Shown piece by piece: positions 43,506 through 51,604 of a stretch of 64,000 nucleotides of DNA. Position 1 is the stretch's first letter. The number at the start of each line of letters is the position of its first letter. Source of the DNA: JAPLJC01 sp052326585 (GTDB lineage Bacteria; Desulfobacterota; Desulfobaccia; Desulfobaccales; 0-14-0-80-60-11); the NCBI GenBank assembly GCA_052326585.1, contig JBKQLU010000054.1, forward strand, positions 107,029-171,028, given 5' to 3'. A program made the position numbers and the translations under genes. The notes below the pieces were generated by a model. The model was not told the DNA's origin and ran no database searches. It was given only the letters and a program-made list of their open reading frames with translations.

Positions 43506-43937
43506 TTATAGCCAATCCTGCAGCCGCAAGTTGGATTCTGGCTGAGTTGCCGAATCGATGTTGAGAATCAGGGCACTCTTATCGTATTGGGCCATCTCAT
43601 AGGCGTTGTTCAGCTTGATGGCCCCCTTGGGACAGGCCTCCTGGCAGAGGCCGCAAAAGATGCAGCGCTGCAGGTCAATGGTGAACTCCACCGGATACTT
43701 CTCGTGCTCCGGGCCTTCGGCCGCGACAATACCCCGGATGGCATTGGAGGGGCAGACCACCATGCACAGGGTGCAGGCTACGCAGCGGCGCCGGCCGTCG
43801 GGATCGACGGTCAATTGCGGGTGCCCGCGCCAGCGGGGGGACATCGCCCGCTTCTCTTCGGGATACTGTTGGGTGATGGGCCTGGTAAACACCATCCGCA
43901 GGGTGGTGGCCAATCCCTTGAGCAATGGCATAATCAT
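43506..43937 (-). CDS. nuoI: NADH-quinone oxidoreductase subunit I
   Basis: A 143-residue 8Fe ferredoxin subunit holding clusters N6a and N6b. Both motifs are complete: CVACTLCMVVCP and CIFCGLCQEACP. The N-terminal amphipathic part (LLKGLATTLRMVFTRPITQQYPEEKR) anchors it to NuoH. It is slightly shorter than E. coli NuoI (180 aa). Two ATG codons begin the frame; the first is used here. Confidence 0.96.
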   Translation of the reverse strand: MIMPLLKGLATTLRMVFTRPITQQYPEEKRAMSPRWRGHPQLTVDPDGRRRCVACTLCMVVCPSNAIRGIVAAEGPEHEKYPVEFTIDLQRCIFCGLCQEACPKGAIKLNNAYEMAQYDKSALILNIDSATQPESNLRLQDWL

Positions 43938-43941
43938 AAGG

Positions 43942-44973
43942 CTAACCCTTGAAGTATAAGATGAAGGCCCCGGTGAACAGGATGTTCGCCAGGCTCAGAG
44001 GTACGAGAACCTTCCAACCCAAGCGCATGAGCTGGTCGAACCGGAAGCGGGGGAAGGTGCCCCGCACCCAGATGAAGAAGAAGATGACGACAAAGGTCTT
44101 CAACATGAACCAGATCACCGGAGGCAGCAGCGGCCCGTGCCAACCGCCCAGGAACAGGGTCACAATCAGGGCCGAGGCGACGATAATGTGGGTGTATTCC
44201 CCCATCATAAAGAGGGCCCATTTCATGGAGCTGTATTCCGTCTGGAACCCGGCCACCAGCTCGTTTTCACACTCAATCAGGTCGAAGGGCGTGCGGGCGC
44301 ATTCGGCGAAGGCGGCAGTCAGGAAGATGAGGAATCCCAAAGGCTGATAGACGATAAAGGGCACGCACTTCTGGGCCGCGACGATCTTCACCATGCTCAG
44401 GCTGCCGGTGAGCATCAGCACCCCGATGACCGAGAGTCCCAGGGCCAGTTCGTAGCTGACCATCTGGGCCGAGAGGCGCAGCGCCCCCAGCAGAGAATAT
44501 TTGTTGTTCGAGGCCCAGCCGCCCAGTACCGCACCGTACACGGCCAGGGAAGAGACCGCAAAGATATAGAGCAGCCCCACGTTGACGTCGGCTATCACCC
44601 CCTGGTTCAGGGCCGCCGCGGTGAGGTTCACCTTGTGGCCGAAAAGGGTGATCTCCGGAGGCAGAATGGCGCCGGCGAAGGGGATGACGGCAAAGGGCAG
44701 GAAGGCGGTGCCGGCGGTGAGGATGGGGGCCATGATGAAGAGGATCTTGTTGGCCAAAGGAGGGGTGAAGTCCTCTTTGAACAGCAGCTTGAGCAGGTCT
44801 GCCACCGGCTGCAGCAGTCCCCAGGGGCCCACCCGGTTGGGGCCGTAGCGCAGTTGGATGAAGCCCAGGACCTTGCGCTCCAGCAGGACCGTATAGGCTA
44901 CCGCGGTGAGCAGGACTCCCAGCACCACGCCGATTTTGATCAGATTGAGTAATATCAACAGGGGCAGATTCAT
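43942..44973 (-). CDS. nuoH: NADH-quinone oxidoreductase subunit H
   Basis: A 343-residue membrane subunit that forms the quinone chamber with NuoB and NuoD. It has LLERKVLGFIQLRYGPNRVGPWGLLQPVADLLKLLFKED near the start, and the acidic quinone loop FDLIECENELVAGFQTEYSS. About eight helices. It follows nuoG after four bases. Confidence 0.97.
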   Translation of the reverse strand: MNLPLLILLNLIKIGVVLGVLLTAVAYTVLLERKVLGFIQLRYGPNRVGPWGLLQPVADLLKLLFKEDFTPPLANKILFIMAPILTAGTAFLPFAVIPFAGAILPPEITLFGHKVNLTAAALNQGVIADVNVGLLYIFAVSSLAVYGAVLGGWASNNKYSLLGALRLSAQMVSYELALGLSVIGVLMLTGSLSMVKIVAAQKCVPFIVYQPLGFLIFLTAAFAECARTPFDLIECENELVAGFQTEYSSMKWALFMMGEYTHIIVASALIVTLFLGGWHGPLLPPVIWFMLKTFVVIFFFIWVRGTFPRFRFDQLMRLGWKVLVPLSLANILFTGAFILYFKG

Positions 44974-44977
44974 CTTC

Positions 44978-47626
44978 TCAACCCTTTTGGATGGTCACAC
45001 GCACCAAGTTGGAGTTAAGGGTCAAATCATGGGCCGCGGGTACGGCAAAATGGTCCGGCAGTAAAACGAGGCCCGCGGGCAGGTCCCGGGCCAGGGTGAC
45101 GGGCACGCGCACCTCACCCTGGGAGGAGATGACCCGGGCGGCTTCGCCGTCCGCCAGACCCAGGCCGGCGGCGTCTTCCGGGTTGATCTTGAGACGGGCC
45201 CCTGGCGTAACCGCCAGGGTGCCGCAGGGGTGGTGCGTGGTATAGGAGCCGGAGTGCTGCAGGGATTTTCCCACCACCAGGGTGAAGGGGCGGCGCCCCG
45301 GCAGGCTGAGGTCCGTCTCGAAGGGCACGAACCTGCCCTTCAGGTCCTTCTCAAAATCGGGGCAGGGGGTGCTGAGCCTGGGGGCCAGGCCGGCCCAGAG
45401 CGGCATCTTCTGGGCCAGTTCCTGGAAGATCGCCTTGGGGCTGCCGTATTTCATGGCAAAGCCCATCTTAACCCCAAGCTGACTGATAATTTGCCAGTCG
45501 GGCCGCACCCCGGTGGCGGGCAGGGCCTGGGACAGCAGCCCCAGTTGCCCGGTGCTGCTGATGAAAGTGCCCTCCTGTTCGGCGTGGATGGCCACGGGCA
45601 ACACCACCTGGGCCAGTTGCGCGGTATCGGTGAGGAAGGCGTCCTGCACCACGATAAAGGGGATCTTTTTTAAGAGGTTGGCGGCCCGGCTCCGATGCGG
45701 CAGGGTCCGCAGCAGATCGCCTCCCAGGAGATAGAGGGCCTGGGGTGCCACGCCGCCCTCGCCCTTCTCCAGCAGGTCCAGGAGTTCTAACAGGGTGGGG
45801 CCGGGTTCGTGGCGCGGCGCATTCTGGCCCCAGAAGATGCCGGCGGTATCGGCATCCAGGGGCAGAAAGCCGGGCAGGCGGTCCGGCAGGACCCCGACCT
45901 CGCACACTCCCCGGGTGTTATTCTTTTCCGCTACCGGATAGAGGGCGCTGCCGGGAATGCCGGGTTTGCCAACTAATAGAAATAGATCGGCCAGAGCCAC
46001 GGCGTTTTGCAGGCCCTTATCCTGGCCCATCAGTTCGGAACCAAAGATGATGGCCGGGGCCTGGGCCTGGGCCAGCCTAGCCGCCGCTTCCTTAATGAGA
46101 CTCTCATGCACGCCCGTCTTGGCGGCCACGTCTTTCAGGGTGACCTTTTTGAGGCTCTCTCGAAACTCGTCCAGGCCGGTCGCCTCCACCGCCGGGGTCA
46201 AGTCGGGGTCGGCGGTGAGCAGGGCCTTGATCAGCCCGGCGATGAGAAGGCGTTCGCTCCCCGGCTTGTAGCGCAGCGACAGGGTGGCGTAGCGATCGAA
46301 CTTGGTCCGGCGGTTGTTGGCGACCAGGAGTTGGAAGCCGTCCTTCTCTTTGGCTTCGTGGAGCTTCCAGCCCAGAGGCGGCAGCTCCGGGGTGAGGTCG
46401 GCGCCCAGCACCAGGACCAGGTCGGCGTTGGGCAGCTCCGCCAGCTTGCCGAGCACTGCCTGAAAGCCGCTCACCCGAGCCTCGGGGGTGAGGCTGAAGG
46501 GTGACCGGTAAGGCATTGGCTGACCCGGGGCGATTTCCACCCCGGCCACGTTGGGGAGGCCAAAGACCGCGACGATACCCTCCAGGGCCCGCACGAAGGT
46601 GAGCCGGGCCGGATTATCCAGGTGGTTGGTGCCGAGGCCGGCCCGGAAGAATTTCTGGAAGAGATAGTTGGCCTCATTGGTGGCCCGGGGCGACCCCACC
46701 CCGTAGATGGCCTCAGGGCCGCCGGCCGCCACCGCTTCCTTGAATTTGGCGGCCACCAGGTCAAGGGCCTCCTCCCAGGAGGCGGGCCTAAAGTTGCCGT
46801 TTTCCCTGATTAACGGGGTCTTAAGCCGGTCCGGCGCTTCCACCACCGGCCAGCCGAAGCGCCCCCGGCCGCACAGGAGCACGCTCTCTTCGTTGCGCAC
46901 CCTCAGGATGCGCTGCTCTTTGGTATGCACCTGATAATAGCAGCCGCCGCCGCAGAAGGGGCAGGCCACCTCGGTCTTGTCCACCTCCCAGGCCCGGGCC
47001 CGGTATTTCCACTGCTTGTTGATCAAGGCCCCCACCGGACAGATGTCGATGCAGGAGCCGCAGAATTCGCAGTCCAGGGGCAGCTCCCCGCTGGAGAGCT
47101 GGGTAAAGTAGCCCCTCTGCACGAAATTCCAGGACCAGGCTCCCACCCGCTCCTTGCAGATGCGCACGCAGCGCCCGCAGGTGACGCAGCGGTCCTGGTG
47201 GCGCTCCACGAAACTAGACTCGTAGTCGAAGCGGGGCGGGAGTTTCACCGCCTCCAGGTCCACCTTCTGGATCGCCAGGGCGTGCGTCAGATTCTGGAGC
47301 TCGCACTCGCCGCCCTTGTCGCAGATGGGGCACTCCAGGGCGTGGTTGATCAGGACGAGTTGCAGCAGCTCATTCCTGATGGCCTCCAGTTTGGGGGAGG
47401 TGGTGGTGACTTCCATGCCTTCGTTGACATAGGTGGCGCAAGCCGGCAAGGGCCGGGGCGGTCCGGGTTTAACTTCCACCACGCAGATGCGGCAGGAGCC
47501 GATGGGGTGCAGGGCCTGATGGTAACAAAGGGTGGGGATAAAGATCCCGTGCTCCCGGGCCGCGTCCAGAATGGTGGAGCCTTTTTTGGCCTGCAGCGCC
47601 CGGCCGTCGATGGTCAGATTCACCAT
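44978..47626 (-). CDS. nuoG: NADH-quinone oxidoreductase subunit G
   Basis: An 882-residue peripheral-arm subunit. The N-terminal [2Fe-2S] domain has CYHQALHPIGSCRICVVEV and CATYVNEG. Next come the His-Cys3 cluster (HALECPICDKGGECELQN) and the two [4Fe-4S] motifs CVTCGRCVRICKE and CEFCGSCIDICPVGA. Then follows a molybdopterin-oxidoreductase-like body starting with CPFCGGGCYYQV, which supplies the extra N7-type Cys set. The C-terminal domain (from about 780) is a formate-dehydrogenase-like barrel. Longer than the mitochondrial form but normal for bacteria keeping N7. Confidence 0.96.
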   Translation of the reverse strand: MVNLTIDGRALQAKKGSTILDAAREHGIFIPTLCYHQALHPIGSCRICVVEVKPGPPRPLPACATYVNEGMEVTTTSPKLEAIRNELLQLVLINHALECPICDKGGECELQNLTHALAIQKVDLEAVKLPPRFDYESSFVERHQDRCVTCGRCVRICKERVGAWSWNFVQRGYFTQLSSGELPLDCEFCGSCIDICPVGALINKQWKYRARAWEVDKTEVACPFCGGGCYYQVHTKEQRILRVRNEESVLLCGRGRFGWPVVEAPDRLKTPLIRENGNFRPASWEEALDLVAAKFKEAVAAGGPEAIYGVGSPRATNEANYLFQKFFRAGLGTNHLDNPARLTFVRALEGIVAVFGLPNVAGVEIAPGQPMPYRSPFSLTPEARVSGFQAVLGKLAELPNADLVLVLGADLTPELPPLGWKLHEAKEKDGFQLLVANNRRTKFDRYATLSLRYKPGSERLLIAGLIKALLTADPDLTPAVEATGLDEFRESLKKVTLKDVAAKTGVHESLIKEAAARLAQAQAPAIIFGSELMGQDKGLQNAVALADLFLLVGKPGIPGSALYPVAEKNNTRGVCEVGVLPDRLPGFLPLDADTAGIFWGQNAPRHEPGPTLLELLDLLEKGEGGVAPQALYLLGGDLLRTLPHRSRAANLLKKIPFIVVQDAFLTDTAQLAQVVLPVAIHAEQEGTFISSTGQLGLLSQALPATGVRPDWQIISQLGVKMGFAMKYGSPKAIFQELAQKMPLWAGLAPRLSTPCPDFEKDLKGRFVPFETDLSLPGRRPFTLVVGKSLQHSGSYTTHHPCGTLAVTPGARLKINPEDAAGLGLADGEAARVISSQGEVRVPVTLARDLPAGLVLLPDHFAVPAAHDLTLNSNLVRVTIQKG

Positions 47627-47660
47627 AAGTCGATCCTGTGTACGCCTTTGTCTGAGCCGC

Positions 47661-47688
47661 GAGCTGCCAGCCGGCAGCCTTCAGCCTG
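47661..47688 (-). repeat. heptanucleotide repeat tract, 4 units
   Basis: GAGCTGC CAGCCGG CAGCCTT CAGCCTG on the plus strand, 35 bases upstream of nuoG. Same heptamer family as at 34879. Confidence 0.6.
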
Positions 47689-47839
47689 AGCGGATCTGGC
47701 GGGCGAGGCCGCCAATGCTTTAATTATCGGGCCCTCTGGCCGATGCTTCGACCCGGTGCGCCACCGGTCCCTGATCCCCGGCGCCGGCTGGCCCCAGCAA
47801 ACTTCAATTTCCAGCCAGTCTCCCCCACCCCCCTGCCCG

Positions 47840-48244
47840 TCAACCCCCCAGCCGCTCCAGGGTGATCACCCGATAGGTGGGGGATTGGGAATTCCCGGAA
47901 TAACTTGCCCCGCAAGTCAACTTTACTTCCCAGCCCAGCCCCTTGCTCATCCTGGGAGTCAGCAGGCCGGAGATCCCGGTGGGGTCGATCACCCCGAATC
48001 TCACCGCGCCTTCGGGGGATAAGCGAAAGCTGGTTTGGGGGTACTCCTCCAGGCGCAAAATATAGAAATTCTCATGCTTATCGACGTCCAGCTCAGTCCC
48101 CCGGGCGATCTCGATGATCTTGCCGGTAAAGGTCTTGGTGGCCTCGCCGAAAGCCGGCCCGCTCCGCGCCAGCAGCAAAGCCAGCGCCAGGCCCAGGAGG
48201 ATATTAGTGGCGCCTAAGGCCATATTTTCCGGTTGCAGCCGCAT
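47840..48244 (-). CDS. uncharacterised secreted protein inside the nuo operon
   Basis: A 134-residue protein between nuoD and nuoG, not a complex I subunit I know. The N-terminus (MALGATNILLGLALALLLARSGPAFGEA) is a signal peptide with an AFG-EA cleavage site. The mature part of about 100 residues is beta-rich (FTGKIIEIARGTELDV, ENFYILRLEEYP, GWEVKLTC) and has one Cys. Gaps of 60 bases from nuoD and 213 to nuoG are larger than elsewhere in the operon, so it looks inserted. Same strand, so probably co-transcribed. Confidence 0.65.
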   Translation of the reverse strand: MRLQPENMALGATNILLGLALALLLARSGPAFGEATKTFTGKIIEIARGTELDVDKHENFYILRLEEYPQTSFRLSPEGAVRFGVIDPTGISGLLTPRMSKGLGWEVKLTCGASYSGNSQSPTYRVITLERLGG

Positions 48245-48304
48245 CCGAGCTCCGCCTGGGCCGGGTTCAAGCCCACTCTATACTTAAGCCAGCCGCGGCC
48301 CGCC

Positions 48305-49504
48305 CTAGCGGTCCACGTCGGCCAGGACGATGTCCATGGTGCCGATCAAGGCGATCAGGTCCGCCAGCAGCCTTCCTTTAGCCAGCTTGTCACAGGCCGA
48401 CAGGTTGATGAAGCTGGGCCCGCGCACCTTAACCCGGAAAGGCTTGGGGCCGCCGTCGCTGACGATGTAAAAGCCCATCTCGCCCTTGGGGGCCTCGATG
48501 CACTGGTAGACTTCCCCCACCGGCGGACGGATGCCGTCCTGGATAATCAGAAAGTGGTGGATCAGGGCCTCGATCTCGTTATAGACCCGCTCTTTGGGTG
48601 GCAGGCTCACCCTGGGGTCGGCGCACTTGATGTCCCCGGGCTCGGTCTCCCCGATCTTGGCCACCGCCTGCCGGACGATGCGGGCGCTCTGGAGCATCTC
48701 CCGCATCCGCACCAGGTAGCGGTCGTAGGTGTCACCGTTTTTCCCTAAAGGTACTTCGAATTCGAATTCCTCGTAACTGGAGTAAGGGTTATCCCGGCGC
48801 AGGTCCCAGTCGACCCCGGAGCCCCGGGCCATGGGGCCGGACCAGCCCCAATCCAGGACCTCGTCTCTGGACATGACCCCGACCCCGATGGTGCGCTCTT
48901 TCCAGATCACGTTTTGGGTGAGGAGGTTGTCGTAATCCTGCCAGCGTTTCGGGAAGGCCTGGGCGAAGTTGGCGGCCAGGGGCAGGAAGCCCTCGGGCAG
49001 ATCCGCGGCCAGGCCGCCGATGCGGCAATAGAGCGGGAACATCCGGGCCCCGGAGACCATCTCGCACAGGTCCATGATCTGTTCCCGCTCCCGGAAGGCG
49101 TAGAACAGGGGGGTCATGGCCCCCAGGTCGTGGCCGTGGGTCCCCAGCCAAAAGAGGTGGGAGGCGATGCGGGTCAACTCCGCCAGCAGCACTCGGATAT
49201 ACTGGGCCCGCTTGGGGACTTCCACCGCCAGGAGCTTCTCCACCGCCAGGCAGAAACCGAGGTTGTTGACCTCCCCGGCCAGATAGTCGAGCCGGTTCAT
49301 CAGGGGCATGCACTTGTGATAGGTGCGGTACTCGCACATCTTCTCTATGCCCCGATGCAGGTAGCCGATATCCGGGTCGGCCTTGATGATGAGCTCGCCG
49401 TCCAGCTCTACCAGGACCCGCAGCACTCCATGGGTGCTGGGGTGCGAGGGCCCCACGTTGAGCTGCATGGTTTCGGTGCGCGGCATGGTTTGAGCTTGAG
49501 TCAT
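48305..49504 (-). CDS. nuoD: NADH-quinone oxidoreductase subunit D
   Basis: A 399-residue 49-kDa-type subunit, related to hydrogenase large subunits without the NiFe Cys. It has LNVGPSHPSTHGVLRVLVELDGE with the quinone-headgroup His, DIGYLHRGIEKMCE, YLAGEVNNL and a C-terminal DIVLADVDR that ends exactly like the family. Separate from NuoC, unlike the NuoCD fusion of enterobacteria. Confidence 0.97.
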   Translation of the reverse strand: MTQAQTMPRTETMQLNVGPSHPSTHGVLRVLVELDGELIIKADPDIGYLHRGIEKMCEYRTYHKCMPLMNRLDYLAGEVNNLGFCLAVEKLLAVEVPKRAQYIRVLLAELTRIASHLFWLGTHGHDLGAMTPLFYAFREREQIMDLCEMVSGARMFPLYCRIGGLAADLPEGFLPLAANFAQAFPKRWQDYDNLLTQNVIWKERTIGVGVMSRDEVLDWGWSGPMARGSGVDWDLRRDNPYSSYEEFEFEVPLGKNGDTYDRYLVRMREMLQSARIVRQAVAKIGETEPGDIKCADPRVSLPPKERVYNEIEALIHHFLIIQDGIRPPVGEVYQCIEAPKGEMGFYIVSDGGPKPFRVKVRGPSFINLSACDKLAKGRLLADLIALIGTMDIVLADVDR

Positions 49505-49628
49505 GGCCTGATTCTCATTTTCCGAAGTTCGTTGGGCGCGGTCCGTGTGCCGTTTCTATCCAGGTCTAAATTGAGCGCCTGCCGGGTTACCTTTCTGCCA
49601 CTACTAAAAACGAAAAGGCCCCAGGCGG

Positions 49629-50080
49629 TTATTGCCCCCGCAGGGGGTAATCCTTGCGCTGCGGATGTCCCACCCAGTCGGCGGGCATGAGGATGCGCCG
49701 CAGATCCGGATGGCCTTGGAAGCGAATCCCCATCATGTCGTAAATTTCCCGCTCATGCCAGTTGGCCGTAGTCCACACCGGCGTCACCGAGGGGGCCAGC
49801 GGGGCGGCGTCATCGGCCAGCCGGGTCTTTAGAGTGACGCGGTTGTGATGCTGGTGGGAATAGAGGTTATAGACCAGCCCGAAGCGGGGGCTTTGGGGCA
49901 GGTAGTCCATGCCGGCGATCATGGAGAGATACCGGAAGGAGGTCTCTGGGTCATCCCGGAGGGCCCGGCAGATGTCCACCAGGCGTTCCGGCTTGACCAC
50001 GATGGTGGTCTCTCCCCGGAACTCTACCACCTCCAGCAGCTCATCCGGGAACTGCGCCTGGACCAGGTTGACGGCGGCGC

Positions 50081-50084
<4 letters not shown>
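49629..50084 (-). CDS. nuoC: NADH-quinone oxidoreductase subunit C
   Basis: A 151-residue 30-kDa-type subunit with the family signature WHEREIYDMMGIRFQGHPDLRRI and a C-terminal DYPLRGQ. The start codon overlaps the nuoB stop in ATGA. Contacts NuoD and NuoB in the peripheral arm. Confidence 0.96.
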
Positions 50085-50599
<515 letters not shown>

Positions 50600-50615
50600 G
50601 CGGATGCTCCATGCC

Positions 50616-50656
50616 GGGTGGGCGCCGCCCACCCTCTTGGCGGGCTCGAGCCCGCC
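50616..50656. repeat. two adjacent palindromes between nuoA and nuoB
   Basis: GGGTGGGCGCCGCCCACCC (50616-50634) and GGCGGGCTCGAGCCCGCC (50639-50656), both perfect. The first resembles the GGTGGGCAGTGCCCACC element after uvrC (63937). Confidence 0.75.
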
Positions 50657-50667
50657 CGATTTTTACG

Positions 50668-51024
50668 CTATTCCCATTCCAGGGCGCCCTTGCCCCACAC
50701 GTAAACCAGGCCCACCACCAGGACGCCGATGAAGACCAGCATCTCCCAGAAGCCGAACCACCCCAGAGCCTTGAAGATCACGGCCCAGGGGTAGAGGAAG
50801 ATGGCCTCGATGTCGAAGACGATGAAGAACATGGCGATGACGTAGAAGCGCACGGTGTAACGGCTGCGGGCATCGCCGATGGGGTCCATGCCGCATTCAT
50901 AGGGCAGATCCTTGGACGGGAAGTGCTTCTTTTTCCCCAGCAGTTCCGACAAGAGCACGATCACCCCGATCAGCCCGATGCAGATGAGCATGTAAACCAA
51001 TACCGGCATGTAGTTGAGCAGCAT
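50668..51024 (-). CDS. nuoA: NADH-quinone oxidoreductase subunit A
   Basis: A 118-residue three-helix membrane subunit. The conserved loop PYECGMDPIGDARSRYTVRFY holds the Cys that changes exposure between active states, followed by FFIVFDIEAIFLYPWAV. It normally starts a nuo operon. Here it comes after nuoEF and the hicAB insertion. Confidence 0.96.
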   Translation of the reverse strand: MLLNYMPVLVYMLICIGLIGVIVLLSELLGKKKHFPSKDLPYECGMDPIGDARSRYTVRFYVIAMFFIVFDIEAIFLYPWAVIFKALGWFGFWEMLVFIGVLVVGLVYVWGKGALEWE

Positions 51025-51061
51025 ACGTCTCGCCTCTGTTTAAGTGGTGGTCTGGCCGGAA

Positions 51062-51121
51062 CTAATGCGCAGGCTCTTGCGCCTTGCAGACCCCCAGGGG
51101 GCTCGTGCCGTCCGGGTAGGC
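51062..51121 (-). pseudogene. remnant copy of the nuoF 3' end
   Basis: About 19 codons ending in TAG, reading AYPDGTSPLGVCKAQEPAH, match the end of the intact nuoF (AHLDGKCPLGVCKGETHH). In DNA, 34 of 39 bases agree between 51083-51121 and 51623-51661, including 20 identical bases around CCCCCAGGGGG. The match begins at the hicB stop codon, so hicAB lies exactly between two nuoF tails. Confidence 0.8.
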
Positions 51122-51336
51122 TACAGTTCCATGGAGATATATTCAGCAAAACTCTTCATCTGGGGTACTGAGATCTTATCTTCCTTCATCCCTTCCAGAT
51201 GGAGTTTTATGGCTTCCTTCATCCGTTTCAATACATCTTTCCTGGTGTTTCCGGTGGCGACACATCCGGGAAGGTCCGGGCAATAAGCCGAATAATTGCC
51301 ATTGGCTTTTTCAACTATTATTAAGAAGCGTTCCAT
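51121..51336 (-). CDS. hicB: HicB-type antitoxin
   Basis: A 71-residue short HicB. The partial RNase H-like fold is visible: FLIIVEKANGNYSAYCPDLPGCVATGNTRKDVLKRMKEAIKLHLE. The SAYCPDLPGC signature is diagnostic. It lacks a C-terminal DNA-binding domain, so autoregulation would need HicA or another factor. It follows hicA by eight bases in the usual toxin-first order. Its stop codon touches the nuoF remnant. Confidence 0.88.
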   Translation of the reverse strand: MERFLIIVEKANGNYSAYCPDLPGCVATGNTRKDVLKRMKEAIKLHLEGMKEDKISVPQMKSFAEYISMEL

Positions 51337-51344
51337 GGGAATAA

Positions 51345-51545
51345 TTACTCGCTTATTTTCAATCCGGCCTGCTTCAAAATGCTGTTCAGCGTTCCTGGAC
51401 TTAAATCATCCTTAAGATGACCGGCAAGGGTAACACGTCCCGATTTGCTGGGATGTTTATATTGCCTATGACTTCCTGGTATCCGGGGTTTAATTAAATA
51501 CCCCCCGTCTGTTTCTATTATCCTGATCGCCTCTCGAACTTTCAA
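51345..51545 (-). CDS. hicA: HicA-type mRNA interferase toxin
   Basis: A 66-residue double-stranded-RNA-binding-like toxin that cleaves mRNA. The core is KVREAIRIIETDGGYLIK...GSHRQYKHP, with the catalytic His in GSHRQY, and LSPGTLNSILKQAGLK at the end. The TTG start at 51543-51545 with GGAAGAC upstream gives the normal HicA N-terminus. The longer frame starting at 51644 would add 33 unrelated residues overlapping nuoF. The toxin lies inside an essential-type operon. Confidence 0.85.
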   Translation of the reverse strand: MKVREAIRIIETDGGYLIKPRIPGSHRQYKHPSKSGRVTLAGHLKDDLSPGTLNSILKQAGLKISE

Positions 51546-51604
51546 TATGTCTTCCAGGTGGTAATCTGTGATAGAGGCGGGTGCCGCAGCGCCTGCGTTA
51601 ATTA

